Shown here: one piece after another, positions 28,742 to 39,079 of the stretch
Position numbering within the stretch: the stretch's first letter is position 1
How the letters are laid out: each line of letters begins with the position of its first letter
DNA from: Pseudoalteromonas sp. GCY
GTDB lineage: Bacteria; Pseudomonadota; Gammaproteobacteria; Enterobacterales; Alteromonadaceae
Assembly: GCF_016695175.1 (NCBI RefSeq)
Contig: NZ_CP068023.1
Span: forward strand, 3,653,501-3,717,500
Length of the DNA: 64,000 bases
Direction of reading: 5' to 3'
The notes under the pieces: generated by a model
Databases searched by the model: none
The model's input: the letters and a program-made list of their open reading frames with translations, nothing else
Told to the model about the DNA's origin: nothing
Made by a program: the position numbers and the translations under genes

Positions 28742-28790
28742 CTTAGGATTCCTAAGTATACATGATAGAGTAAAGCTTAGAGAATCTAAG
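28742..28790. promoter_or_regulatory. Twin palindromic operators upstream of the XRE regulator
   Basis: CTTAGGATTCCTAAG (28742-28756) and CTTAGAGAATCTAAG (28776-28790) share CTTAG(A/G)-N3-(C/T)CTAAG-type arms, 34 bp apart centre to centre. They lie in the divergent gap between the OrfA remnant and the XRE gene, around a possible -10 element (TATACAT). They are probable autoregulatory sites for the XRE protein. Confidence 0.65.
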
Positions 28791-28816
28791 TACCAGCTTT
28801 TTATTATGATTTACCT

Positions 28817-29137
28817 TTGGATTTTATTAACCCCCTCCCAATTAGGCTTAAAGAAGCTAGGACAAGAGCAAATATTTCTCAAAGAGATTTGGGAATTAGA
28901 ATTGGTCTGGAGCCAGGCTCTGCGAGTGGGCGTATGAATCATTACGAAAAAGGCAGGCATACACCTGATCTGCAAACATTAAAACGAATAGCTGAAGAGC
29001 TGGGTGTTCCGCTAAACTACTTCTTTTGTGAAAACGATGAAATGGCCAAGTTTGTTATTTTATTTGAACAGCTATCTAAGGCTGAAAAGCTTGAGTTAAT
29101 CGACCAATTAGAATTAAGCATCAGTTCAAAGACCTAA
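28817..29137 (+). CDS. XRE-family transcriptional regulator
   Basis: A 106-residue protein with an N-terminal XRE helix-turn-helix (about 8-65: RLKEARTRANISQRDLGIRI, then HYEKGRHTPDLQTLKRIAEE) and a short C-terminal helical tail for dimerisation (MAKFVILFEQLSKAEKLELI). The start appears to be TTG at 28817; the nearby ATG at 28806 is out of frame. It follows the twin palindromes that it probably binds. It may control the adjacent island genes or the OrfA remnant. Confidence 0.85.
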   Translation: MDFINPLPIRLKEARTRANISQRDLGIRIGLEPGSASGRMNHYEKGRHTPDLQTLKRIAEELGVPLNYFFCENDEMAKFVILFEQLSKAEKLELIDQLELSISSKT

Positions 29138-29311
29138 CAAAATCTAAATCTTAACAGTTTAAATCTCTCTTATTTACATAATTTTGCACTTGCGTTAGAC
29201 TTTTCTTGTTACCACTCGGGTAATTCTCCAGCCGACTGAACCAAAGTAGCTTATTACGTTGCGTGATGAGGCTGCCTGTGGCAAACACAGGCACTAAATG
29301 GAGATTTGCCG

Positions 29312-29410
29312 ATGAGACCAAAGATTGTGCATGTACGTCAGTACACTCGATTTCGTCTAGGCAAGCTTGAGGTTGTGTGTAAGCACCGCCGCTCGCTACC
29401 AAGACGATAA
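29312..29410 (+). CDS. Possible 32-residue basic protein
   Basis: Short frame MRPKIVHVRQYTRFRLGK ... HRRSLPRR with a GGAG ribosome site 9 bp upstream of the ATG. The pattern V-H-V-x-x-Y-T-R is seen in small basic proteins of other mobile regions, but I cannot name a family. The overlapping 83-residue minus-strand frame (29151-29402) looks less natural. Low confidence. Confidence 0.35.
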   Translation: MRPKIVHVRQYTRFRLGKLEVVCKHRRSLPRR

Positions 29411-29820
29411 GTTGAATGAATACCTTAGTGGTAACATCCTATGAATGCATCATAGAGTCGTAATGCTCTTCCTCGTTACTAGTAACAAAAATCAACCTAA
29501 ACCTTTCCAAATATACATCTGGTGCCACATCCACCATCAAACCTATGTTTGTCGGATCTGAGTGAGAACCTCGATTAATATAGCGATAAAAGGCTTTGTG
29601 CCCCTGATCCATTTCTTTTTCCGTTAGTTCATTTAAAACATCAGCAAGTTTGCTTTTTTTACGAACAAATCCAAAATAGTATTCAATGATATTTCTCATC
29701 ACATTAGGCAACACAACTGTAGCAGCTCGACCGTCAACCACATCTGTAGTGGCATAGTTAATTTGGCCACCCATTAAGAAAGAAATGTTATGCTATTTGC
29801 ATACAAATTTGGGTGAAAAA

Positions 29821-31001
<1,181 letters not shown>

Positions 31002-32442
31002 CCACTACAACCTCGGCTCAACACAAAGTAGTTCTTTTGCTCTTGCTCTCTTGAAGCTATAATTTCAAAGCCTGTGATACCAAGGCTTTTTAGACTTTCG
31101 TTAATTCTATCTATCGTATCGTCAATATTTGAGGTTTTAGAACGAAGAGTGCTAATCCTGTTGGCAACTTTAAGACCGATCTGTTTCACTCTCTCCAGTT
31201 TATTTTCTAAAAGCCTAATCTCACTACTTTTTTCTTCAACTATACGCTGTTTCAATGAAAAAATTCCATCAGTGTGGTACCTTAGAGAGTCCCACATCCG
31301 ATTTCTAATATCTTTTTCGTTTTCTTCGAATTTTTTGATTTTTAATGCGACTGAATCAACGAGTTTATTAATTTCATCAGCTAACTTATTGATTGGGTTT
31401 AGCTTGTCGCTACAATCATTAAGCTCTATACCTAGACTAGGGCTTTTTACCTTTGATTTTATTAAATCAAGGTTGTCCCGGTAGGCTCGCTCTAATAGTT
31501 CAATTAGGGGATCTACATCGTGCTGTTCTTGGTCGTACATCGAACAATTAGTAAATTCTGTTTTGATAGAATCTATATATCGCGTGAAATTCTGGCAATA
31601 AGAGCTTTCAATAGCCTGAACCTTTTCTACTCCGTGCTCATATGTTTTATCAAACAAAGCTGAAAGCTCACTACGGAATGATTCATCAATAGTCTCTTTT
31701 TGACAGAACGGACATTTTGTTTGATGCTCCTTCAAATACTCCTCTTTACCGCTTTTTACCCAGTACAAGTTATCTAGCTTTGCAATGAAATCACATAGCT
31801 GACTGTTAGTCGACCCAACTATCGGTTCAGAAAGCACAATTATGTCTTCCAGTGAAAGCTCTGGAGGAGCCGGTAATATAATGGCTTTTGGTAAGTTCTT
31901 ATCGAATTGATTTAAAGATTGATATTCAATATCTAAATCATTTATAGATTGACTATTTTCTCCTTTTTGCCTTTCAACTTGCTCATAAAACTTGCGCTTG
32001 GGTGTCTTAAAGGACTTTAAGAATGGTTCCAGAGAGCTTTTTTCAATTACATGCTTTTGTTTAAAAACCTCATCAATGGCGGATTTTAACGCATCATCTT
32101 GCGCTTGTTTGGCTAAAGATATGTCAGACTTTATCTTATTATAAATAGCTAGGAGCTTTTCTCTAAGCTTAGACTTCTCTACTACTCTGGCCTCTAAATC
32201 AGCATTATCTTTGCTTAACGTAAATACACCTTCTTGCATTGAACTATTTACAAAGTTGTCATCGATAAAGGATTGGTTGTACACCGTTGGAGAAAAACTT
32301 CCATCAATATTAAAATTGCAACTTGGAAATCTATCAAGGTCGTAAAGAAATTTAGAAATCGTAGATTTTCCAGTACCATTCAACCCAAATATCAGGGTAT
32401 TTTGTTTTTATATATCAATAACTTCTGATTCTGTAGGATGGT

Positions 32443-33661
32443 CAGGGTGAGAGCATACTTCGTTAACGACCATTAACCGAAGATAAGCTCTGCCCTGAAT
32501 TCATCGTCAAAACTGGCCCGAACGCACTTACCACGTATCGAATCTTTACGACCTGTGTGCTGTTTTACCAAGTTGCGAACGACCCGTCTGAACAGCGCCA
32601 TGTTTTCCGCCGAAATCGGCTCACTGATCTGGCAAGCATCTTCCTTAAACACCACATCCAGTACCCAATGCTGCTGGTTCTCGATGTGCCAATGGTGGCG
32701 GATAGCTTTTTGTAACATCTGTGCATCAGGCTCAACTGAAGTGACATAAAAGTGCGTGTCTATTTTTGTTATCGACTCGGATTTTTTGTGTCTTTCAACC
32801 GCGACTAGCGAAGTGAGTTCAGGCCATTTTTCTCTTATCTCTTCAGGCAGATTGTCGGCCTTCAGAACATAAGTGATGCGTGTTTCCTGACGTCCATGAC
32901 CATTGCTGACTTGTACATCTTCAGGCAAATTCTTTTCTTCTTCAAAGGCTGTTTCAAAACATGAAGTGACTGCTTTATAGAGTGTTTTCTGATTTGCTTT
33001 GACCTGAACCAGATAGTCAGCCCCTCTTGAAATCAATGCTGAAAGTGTCGCTTTCTGACAATGTAGTGCGTCTAGTGTGACGATAGAATCTGAAATATCG
33101 AGCACATCTAATAAGGCCCTAACTGCCGGTATCTCATTGGACTTATTTTCTACCGTTCGCTGATACAAAGTTAAACCAGACTCGCAATCAAAAGCAGACA
33201 CCAAATGTAAGTTATCCTCACGTTTTTTACTGGCACCGCGCAGGGTTTTGCCATCAAACGCAATAATTGGCTTACCAGACTGAGAGCGCTGTTCGTTGAC
33301 CCAACTGAACAAGGCCAAAACCAGAGAGTCAGTTTCTACTGTTTTAAGAATACGTGCAATGCTATGTCGCGTTGGAATACCGTGCTTAAATGCTCTGAAC
33401 TGCCTGAGCCAAGGCAGTTTACTGTGCCCGAACACCTCGATATCTTTCCAGCCTTCACAACCAGATAAAACCGCCGAGATGATAAGAAACAAAACATCAG
33501 CAAGATCATGATGTTGATTGATAGAAGAACGCTTATCTTCAACAAGTTCAAGGTGGCTAAATAACGACATAATTAACAAGTAGATAGTGATAATGTGGGC
33601 GTTATTAGATCAGAAAAAGACCGAGTGTTAAAGCCTTTTTACAAAGTGTGATCCCGCCGTG
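32443..33661 (-). mobile_element. ISAs1-family insertion sequence (1219 bp) with a 10-bp target duplication
   Basis: Perfect direct repeats GTAGGATGGT flank it (32433-32442 and 33662-33671). Imperfect inverted ends are CAGGGTGAGAGCATACTT and CACGGCGGGATCACACTT. Size and duplication length fit ISAs1. It splits the N-terminal codons of the AAA_13 ATPase gene. Confidence 0.92.
32473..33570 (-). CDS. ISAs1-family transposase (H-repeat type)
   Basis: 365 residues from the ATG at 33570 (an upstream TTG at 33579 would add three). N-terminal DDE_Tnp_1-associated domain (HLELVEDKRSSINQHHDLAD ... VLFLIISAVLSGCEGW), then the catalytic core: IAFDGKTLRGASKK (first Asp), VTLDALHCQK (second Asp), and NQQHWVLDVVFKED (Glu region). 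Length and order are normal for ISAs1. Appears intact. Confidence 0.93.
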   Translation of the reverse strand: MSLFSHLELVEDKRSSINQHHDLADVLFLIISAVLSGCEGWKDIEVFGHSKLPWLRQFRAFKHGIPTRHSIARILKTVETDSLVLALFSWVNEQRSQSGKPIIAFDGKTLRGASKKREDNLHLVSAFDCESGLTLYQRTVENKSNEIPAVRALLDVLDISDSIVTLDALHCQKATLSALISRGADYLVQVKANQKTLYKAVTSCFETAFEEEKNLPEDVQVSNGHGRQETRITYVLKADNLPEEIREKWPELTSLVAVERHKKSESITKIDTHFYVTSVEPDAQMLQKAIRHHWHIENQQHWVLDVVFKEDACQISEPISAENMALFRRVVRNLVKQHTGRKDSIRGKCVRASFDDEFRAELIFG

Positions 33662-33671
33662 GTAGGATGGT

Positions 33672-34055
33672 AGCTTGTTACACCTTTAATTGAGATTGAT
33701 TCACTCAAGTTAGTATTCCCTCTAAGTTGGCTGAAACTAGTGTTCATAAATATAGTAATACAGCTTTATCATCTCGCTGACCAGCAATAGTTGATGTATA
33801 ACTTCGTTAGCCCGTTTCTCATAGCTAAGAATGGTTGATGTAGACCAGCAATATCAAATCAGGCAATCAAGTTCTAAAAGAGAGAAGTATTCTGTTAAAA
33901 AGTTATGCTAATTTTTTCTGGATTCTGATATGGTGAAACCTAGATTTTCTAGAAAATGACTAATAAAGTTCGATTGTTCTGGAAAACACTAATAGCCATT
34001 ATGATTAAAGGCTTTACAGAAATCTTCCAGATTCTACGTGTGGTAGTAGTTTGCT
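33672..34055. repeat. Internal right end of the island with TTCCAGA-type repeats; no genes
   Basis: After the ATPase start codon (33706-33708) there is no gene. The last 80 bp hold TCTGGAAAA at 33978-33986 and CTTCCAGATT at 34024-34033, the same motifs in the same arrangement as the far right end at 38818-38943 and inverted relative to the left end. The segment ends at the core TACTATGCGA (34055-34064). Confidence 0.65.
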
Positions 34056-34165
34056 ACTATGCGATAACAAATTGATTTTATTGGTTATCAGATAAGAATA
34101 AAACGCGAGCGGCAGACAAGCTCGCGTTTTTTATTTCCACCCAGCACCTCAACACTAGCACTCAT
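34056..34165 (+). repeat. Diverged copy of the gorA stop, 3' flank and terminator
   Basis: ACT ATG CGA TAA (34056-34067) repeats the gorA ending Thr-Met-Arg-stop with a synonymous Arg codon. It is followed by CAAATTGATTTTATT, a hairpin terminator and ACCCAGCACCTCAA; the copy at 38950 reads CAAATTGATTTAATT, a hairpin and ACCCAACGCCTCAA. The homology extends about 100 bp. The divergence suggests that this copy came from another strain or species. Confidence 0.8.
34101..34133 (+). terminator. Terminator of the duplicated gorA flank
   Basis: AAACGCGAGC / GCTCGCGTTT stem with a 9-nt loop and a T run, 34 bp after the copied gorA stop. Confidence 0.9.
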
Positions 34166-34388
34166 TCGGTATGCGAAGCAGCGTCATCCAACGCTGATAA
34201 AAGCTTCACCTAATGACTTCTAGAAAGATAACTACACCTACATCAATCCGATTAGCAAAGCTCTTCCTGTTAGAGTCGGTAACCCCCACGATCAGCACGC
34301 GAGCTTAACCGCGCTGAGCTGAATCGCTGCTATAAAAGCCCGCAGCGCATGGCGGGATAATAGTTTGTAAACAGTGTATTATATCAAC

Positions 34389-37300
34389 TCACTCTTCTTT
34401 GTCTTCAAATCTATCAAGAGGTAGTGAAATTGAATATATGCACCCTTTATTGGCTTCAGATTCAACTGATAGCGTCCCTTTCAGGGCAAAAACAACTAAG
34501 TTATACACAATACTCATTCCAAGTCCGGTGTGCTCTGCAGCACCTTTTTTTGTGGTATAGAAAGGCGTAAATACTTGTTCTTTTGTTTCAGTGGTCATCC
34601 CTACACCATTATCTGAAAATGTGATTTGAAGCGCTTTTTGTGAGTACTCAACTTGTACTTTTATCCATTGTTCTTCAAGTTGTGCTTGATCAATATTTGC
34701 AAACCCATGCGTAATCGAGTTTGAGATTAAGTTATTGAATATATTTGTGATAATATTGATATCTGCTTCAAAGCTACAGATCGGACATTCTATATATTTT
34801 TTTATGTTTTTTAGCCCAAGTTGCTTTTCGTATCCCTCAAAAACTCTGTATAGAAACTCGCGAAATTCTATTACTTTAGACTCGGAATAGAGCTGAGAGA
34901 CGGAAATCTCTTTAAATTTCCGTGTTAACTCACTACAGCGATTTAATGAGCTTTCAATTAGCTTGTTACTTTCTATCGCTGACATTATGAATTGATTAAG
35001 ATGACTTGGTGTTAATTTTTTATTCTCCATCATTTGATGTAAGGTCTTAGTTTGGTCTCCAATAATACTACTAGAAGTTAGTGCTACCCCTATTGGAGTA
35101 TTCATTTCGTGTGCTACGCCAGTTACTAAGTGGCCAATTGAGGCCATTTTTTCAGACTCTGCAAGTCGCTGTTGAGTTTCGAGTAAACTGTTAAGAGTAC
35201 GTGCATTATTCAGTGCGACCGCAGCGTAAGCACCAATCGTGAGAAGAATTTGTATACTATTTTCGTCATACGCGCCTTGACGCTGGCTTTGAATACTCAA
35301 GCACCCAACCACTAACTTGTTAATTTCAAGAGGTAAATAAATAATCGACTCACATTGTGATCCTGCAAAAGGCTCAGGCCGCTTACCTAGAATTTGTGCT
35401 TGTTCTTCACCATTCTCTGCGTAAAATAACTGGTTTTTTGTAACACACCATGGACCTGGCCTGTCAGTTTTTCTCAGGTCTAGACTACGGTAAGGTAACT
35501 CTTGTCCATCCTCATAACTTGCAATATAGTCAAGTGTTTCCTTTTCTTCATTGATAATCCCAACCAAAAACACATAGCAATCCATTATGCTCGATATATT
35601 GTTGTAAAGCTGTTTAACTACTTCTTCAACCTCTAAATGAGCAGTCAGCTTTTTTCCAATTAGCCCTAGCTTCTCTATTTCTTTTGTTCTTTCATCAACT
35701 AAGTTGTTTAATCTCTGCTGCTCTTCCTTTAACTTTTTCACCTTCACCCAGTTAAAAAGGCTATTAACAAAATAAACTAGCAATATGAGTAGCGACACAA
35801 GCACAATTTTAGTACTCGTTTTTTCAAAAAACTTTTGTTCCTTAATTATCGCTAATTCCAGCCGCTTTTTACTCCACATGCCATCACTATTACTGCCTTT
35901 TACAACAAAGCGATATTCTCCACCATGCAGGCGGGGGTAGGTTACTTTCCTATTGGTACCAACACGCCAACCTTCATCATATCCTTCAAGCTTATAAGCA
36001 TACTGATTTTGTAACGGTTGAAAATAATCAAGCGCAGAAAACTCTATATCTAGAGTTTTAACATCACTGTCAATCATCAACCTGTTAGACTCAGCACTCA
36101 ACTCTTCACCGTCAGCACTTATTCTGGTAAAAACAAGCTCAGGTTCGTACGAATTTCCTTCATACTGTTCCGGGAAGGAGAGAATAACTCCTTTGCTTCC
36201 TCCTCTGAGAGTTAAACCGGAGCCTGACTGGAAGCGACTCCCATTCCAATGATCCCCGATGTCCCAACCTGCTGCTTTTTTTAGTTTATTATAAGTCCAG
36301 TGTTCAGTATCAATGATAAATTTACTGGTCCAGACCCTCCCTCGACGATCCTGAAGCAAGTTTGACCCAAGGTTCGTATTATCAAGACCTAGCTTCTTAT
36401 TTACACTGTCGAAATAATATTTTCCCGAGTTTCTTTCTGTTAGCTGATATATACCATCGTCATTTTCAACCCATAATATACCGCTATTATCAATGAGTAA
36501 GCTGTTCACTGGTGCCTCGCCCAAGTTACTTGCGGTGCCTGTGCGTTCGTTGATTGCTAGCAAAGTTCGGTAGTCTTCACTTAACTGGTACAGTCCGGTT
36601 TCAGTACCGAGCCAGTAACCTCCTTGCTCACCTTTCTCCATCACGATAATACCTAGCTTTTCTGTATGTGGCACGTTGGATAGCACCTTTGAATCCTTTT
36701 CGTATTTGAATAACCCCCTACTACTTTTGATCAATACAGTATTATCATTAACAATAAAGACACCTTCATAAATAACACTTAGCTCTTCCTCATTGCCAAG
36801 CACCCTCTCAAGTCTCGCCAATTCGGGATTATATAGATAGACGCCATCTATCGTACTAATCCATAAGTCTCCGTCTCTATCTTCCGACATACCATATATT
36901 TCAGCTTGATTCCTTGCATTGAAGAATGAGTCTGATTTCACCTTGCCACTGTGAGGGGATGCCACCTCTAACTTGCCACTTCCGGAGCCCAGCCATAGTT
37001 CTCCATTTTTCCTTACGGTTAATGCTAAAATATTTTCAAAGCTAAGCCCCTTCCCCTTGACTGCACTATACTTCAGTGTCCTGATGTTTTGATTCCCTCT
37101 ATTAAGCTTATTAACACCAGCCCCCCAAGTACCAACCCAAATGATCCCAGAGACGTCTTGGATCATTTCACCTATTTTGTCTAGAGATATTGTAGAGTAG
37201 TTACTAGGGTCATTGTTTAATGTTTCGAGTAACCGTAATGTACTGCGATCTATTATGTGAATCCCATTGCCGAAGGTTGACACCCATATTTCATTATTGT

Positions 37301-38168
37301 GGATTTTTAAGATATCCATTACAGGCTTAGTCGTTAGGGAGGCTGTACTTGTTTCGTTAATGACGAAGTGAATGCTGTTGTTATTGAGTTTTAATCTTGC
37401 AATCTTGTTCGCTGTGCCAACCCAAAGGTATTCTTCATCTAAAAGTAGTGAGCGAACATAGTATCCATTAAATTCTGGTATGCTCGTACCTGAAAAACGC
37501 TTTTCACTAAAGTCAATTTTTAACCTACATAACCCATCTTCATTTCCCGCCCACAATATTGACTCCGACTGCCAAACAACATATCTTACAAAATTGCTAC
37601 TATAGTTACTGTCACACCCTTTCACTTCAGTGATATCAAGCGTATTTCCATTATTAATGTCGATAATCGTAAGCCCGCCTTTTGTCGCAACCGCAACGAG
37701 CCCGGAATCATGACCAGATATTTTGTACACTTCATTACCAAGCAGCTTATAAAGGCTATCATCAGAAGCACTTAAGTTTATAAACTTCTTTTTTTCAACA
37801 TCTAAAATTGAAACGCCATTACTGTATGTCCCCAACCAGATATTATTATCAGGTGCTTGCCAAATAGTATCGACGTAATTTGCTGTTAATGAATTCTGAT
37901 TATTTTGATCTTTCCTGAATAAGGTATAATCATACCCATCAAATTTCACTAAACCTTCTTGTGTCCCAAACCAAATAAATCCTGCCTTATCTTGGAAAAC
38001 CGCTGAAATTGTATTGCTAGGGAAGCTTTCAGTGTCCAATCTTTCAAAGTGCAGCTCTCCCATTCTAAATAAAGTGGTACTTAGATCATCGCTTGCATAA
38101 ATTGGACTCTTTATTAGAGAAAAAAACAAAAGAGAAAAAATGAAAGGTTTAAGGATCGATTTCATCAC
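34389..38168 (-). CDS. Large sensor histidine kinase with two-component propeller, Y_Y_Y and GAF domains
   Basis: 1259 residues. Signal peptide (1-26, ending IYASDD); a periplasmic region of about 14 Reg_prop repeats forming one or two beta-propellers (about 35-690; recurring IWxGT/LWVG motifs); a Y_Y_Y domain (about 700-765); a transmembrane helix (about 775-795, IVLVSLLILLVYFVNSLF); a GAF domain (about 850-985); HisKA with phosphoacceptor His1020 (GVAHEMNTPIG); and HATPase_c (NNLISNSITHGF, FSDNGVGM, HTGLGMS). No receiver or DNA-binding domain is fused, and no response regulator is nearby, so the partner lies elsewhere. It is the only gene in the distal island segment 34166-38949. Confidence 0.92.
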   Translation of the reverse strand: MMKSILKPFIFSLLFFSLIKSPIYASDDLSTTLFRMGELHFERLDTESFPSNTISAVFQDKAGFIWFGTQEGLVKFDGYDYTLFRKDQNNQNSLTANYVDTIWQAPDNNIWLGTYSNGVSILDVEKKKFINLSASDDSLYKLLGNEVYKISGHDSGLVAVATKGGLTIIDINNGNTLDITEVKGCDSNYSSNFVRYVVWQSESILWAGNEDGLCRLKIDFSEKRFSGTSIPEFNGYYVRSLLLDEEYLWVGTANKIARLKLNNNSIHFVINETSTASLTTKPVMDILKIHNNEIWVSTFGNGIHIIDRSTLRLLETLNNDPSNYSTISLDKIGEMIQDVSGIIWVGTWGAGVNKLNRGNQNIRTLKYSAVKGKGLSFENILALTVRKNGELWLGSGSGKLEVASPHSGKVKSDSFFNARNQAEIYGMSEDRDGDLWISTIDGVYLYNPELARLERVLGNEEELSVIYEGVFIVNDNTVLIKSSRGLFKYEKDSKVLSNVPHTEKLGIIVMEKGEQGGYWLGTETGLYQLSEDYRTLLAINERTGTASNLGEAPVNSLLIDNSGILWVENDDGIYQLTERNSGKYYFDSVNKKLGLDNTNLGSNLLQDRRGRVWTSKFIIDTEHWTYNKLKKAAGWDIGDHWNGSRFQSGSGLTLRGGSKGVILSFPEQYEGNSYEPELVFTRISADGEELSAESNRLMIDSDVKTLDIEFSALDYFQPLQNQYAYKLEGYDEGWRVGTNRKVTYPRLHGGEYRFVVKGSNSDGMWSKKRLELAIIKEQKFFEKTSTKIVLVSLLILLVYFVNSLFNWVKVKKLKEEQQRLNNLVDERTKEIEKLGLIGKKLTAHLEVEEVVKQLYNNISSIMDCYVFLVGIINEEKETLDYIASYEDGQELPYRSLDLRKTDRPGPWCVTKNQLFYAENGEEQAQILGKRPEPFAGSQCESIIYLPLEINKLVVGCLSIQSQRQGAYDENSIQILLTIGAYAAVALNNARTLNSLLETQQRLAESEKMASIGHLVTGVAHEMNTPIGVALTSSSIIGDQTKTLHQMMENKKLTPSHLNQFIMSAIESNKLIESSLNRCSELTRKFKEISVSQLYSESKVIEFREFLYRVFEGYEKQLGLKNIKKYIECPICSFEADINIITNIFNNLISNSITHGFANIDQAQLEEQWIKVQVEYSQKALQITFSDNGVGMTTETKEQVFTPFYTTKKGAAEHTGLGMSIVYNLVVFALKGTLSVESEANKGCIYSISLPLDRFEDKEE

Positions 38169-38817
38169 TAACCAATTAAAAAGGCATTATTTTCTTACGA
38201 TAAAGAAAAATAAAAACCACCATTATGGACAAAGCTGCATATTGCACCTTTTCGCTTAATTCATTATCAACCTGTGTACAGAGGAGTACGACTTACTCAT
38301 ACAAGACACTAATCCTGCCATTTAAGCTGTCTAAACTAGAAATAACAAAGCTGTTAGCGTGAAACTTTCTGCCTCTACTGGAGCATGTATTAAGTTAATT
38401 CGATACTTGTTAGCAACCACTCTTAAGCTTCTACTACAACTAAGTGTAGCAATGAATTTAAAGATTGCTTATCTTCCGTCCTGAGCTCAAAGCAGCGTCA
38501 ATTTAGATAAAGCGAATTAGTTAAATAGCATGAGGTTTGGATAAGGAGTTAACTTATTGTTTTTATATATGACCTTAAATTCCAACCTTTCCTAGGCTGC
38601 TAAAGAGGCATTTGTTACCCGAAGCTCAAGTGAAATACATTATTACAACCAATTAAAGGCTAGATTATTAAGTCAGTGTGTGATTCTACAAACTCTCAAA
38701 AAATAATGACTGGCAAAAAATATGCAGCTTATGCAAGCACCTCTGTAGCCACTAAAGTGATTGAAAGTCATCTAGACTTATAAAAGCTATTACATTCAAC
38801 GCTAAGGCCATAATGAG
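38169..38817. other. Gene-free region before the right island end
   Basis: About 650 bp upstream of the sensor-kinase start. AT-rich, with no convincing frames on either strand and no clear terminator. It presumably holds the kinase promoter near 38170-38250; the rest is non-coding island sequence. Confidence 0.5.
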
Positions 38818-38943
38818 TCTGGAAAACCATTTTCCAGATCTCAAAAAAGCCCAAATTTCTTTGCGATTTTTCACTGTTTTTGGAAAAGCCTTCTAAGCTA
38901 GATCGAGTGTAGGTTTCCAGAGTGTTTCCAGATTTGGATGTAC
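38818..38943. repeat. Right terminal repeat cluster of the island
   Basis: TCTGGAAAA-CCA-TTTTCCAGA hairpin (38818-38838), direct repeats GTTTCCAGA at 38913-38921 and 38924-38932, and the terminal TTTCCAGATTT-GG-ATGTAC (38925-38943), inverted relative to the left end at 15788-15804. Likely recombinase binding sites. Confidence 0.7.
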
Positions 38944-38948
38944 AGAGA

Positions 38949-38961
38949 TACTATGAGGTAA
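38949..38961 (+). other. Right attachment core and probable native gorA stop codon
   Basis: TACTATGAGG followed by TAA: in the gorA frame, Thr-Met-Arg-stop. This is the expected natural end of gorA. Excision between this and the left core at 15749-15758 would restore an uninterrupted gorA. Confidence 0.75.
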
Positions 38962-38994
38962 CAAATTGATTTAATTCATTAGATCTTAAAAGTA

Positions 38995-39026
38995 AAAAGC
39001 GCGACTAGGTTTCTATCTCGCGCTTT
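38995..39026 (+). terminator. Native gorA terminator displaced by the island
   Basis: AAAGCGCGA / TCGCGCTTT stem at about 38996-39026 with T residues, 34 bp after the gorA stop copy. It is now 23 kb away from the gorA coding region. Confidence 0.8.
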
Positions 39027-39079
39027 TATAAGTTAACCCAACGCCTCAAGCGTTCATCTGGCAAATTAGATAAGCGCAA

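Noticed and set aside
29151..29402. 83-residue minus-strand frame
   Set aside because: Composition looks random and no ribosome site is seen; the short plus-strand frame at 29312 is a better, though weak, candidate.
34056..38961. tRNA gene as island target
   Set aside because: The repeated sequence at the junctions is the gorA coding end and its terminator; no cloverleaf can be formed.
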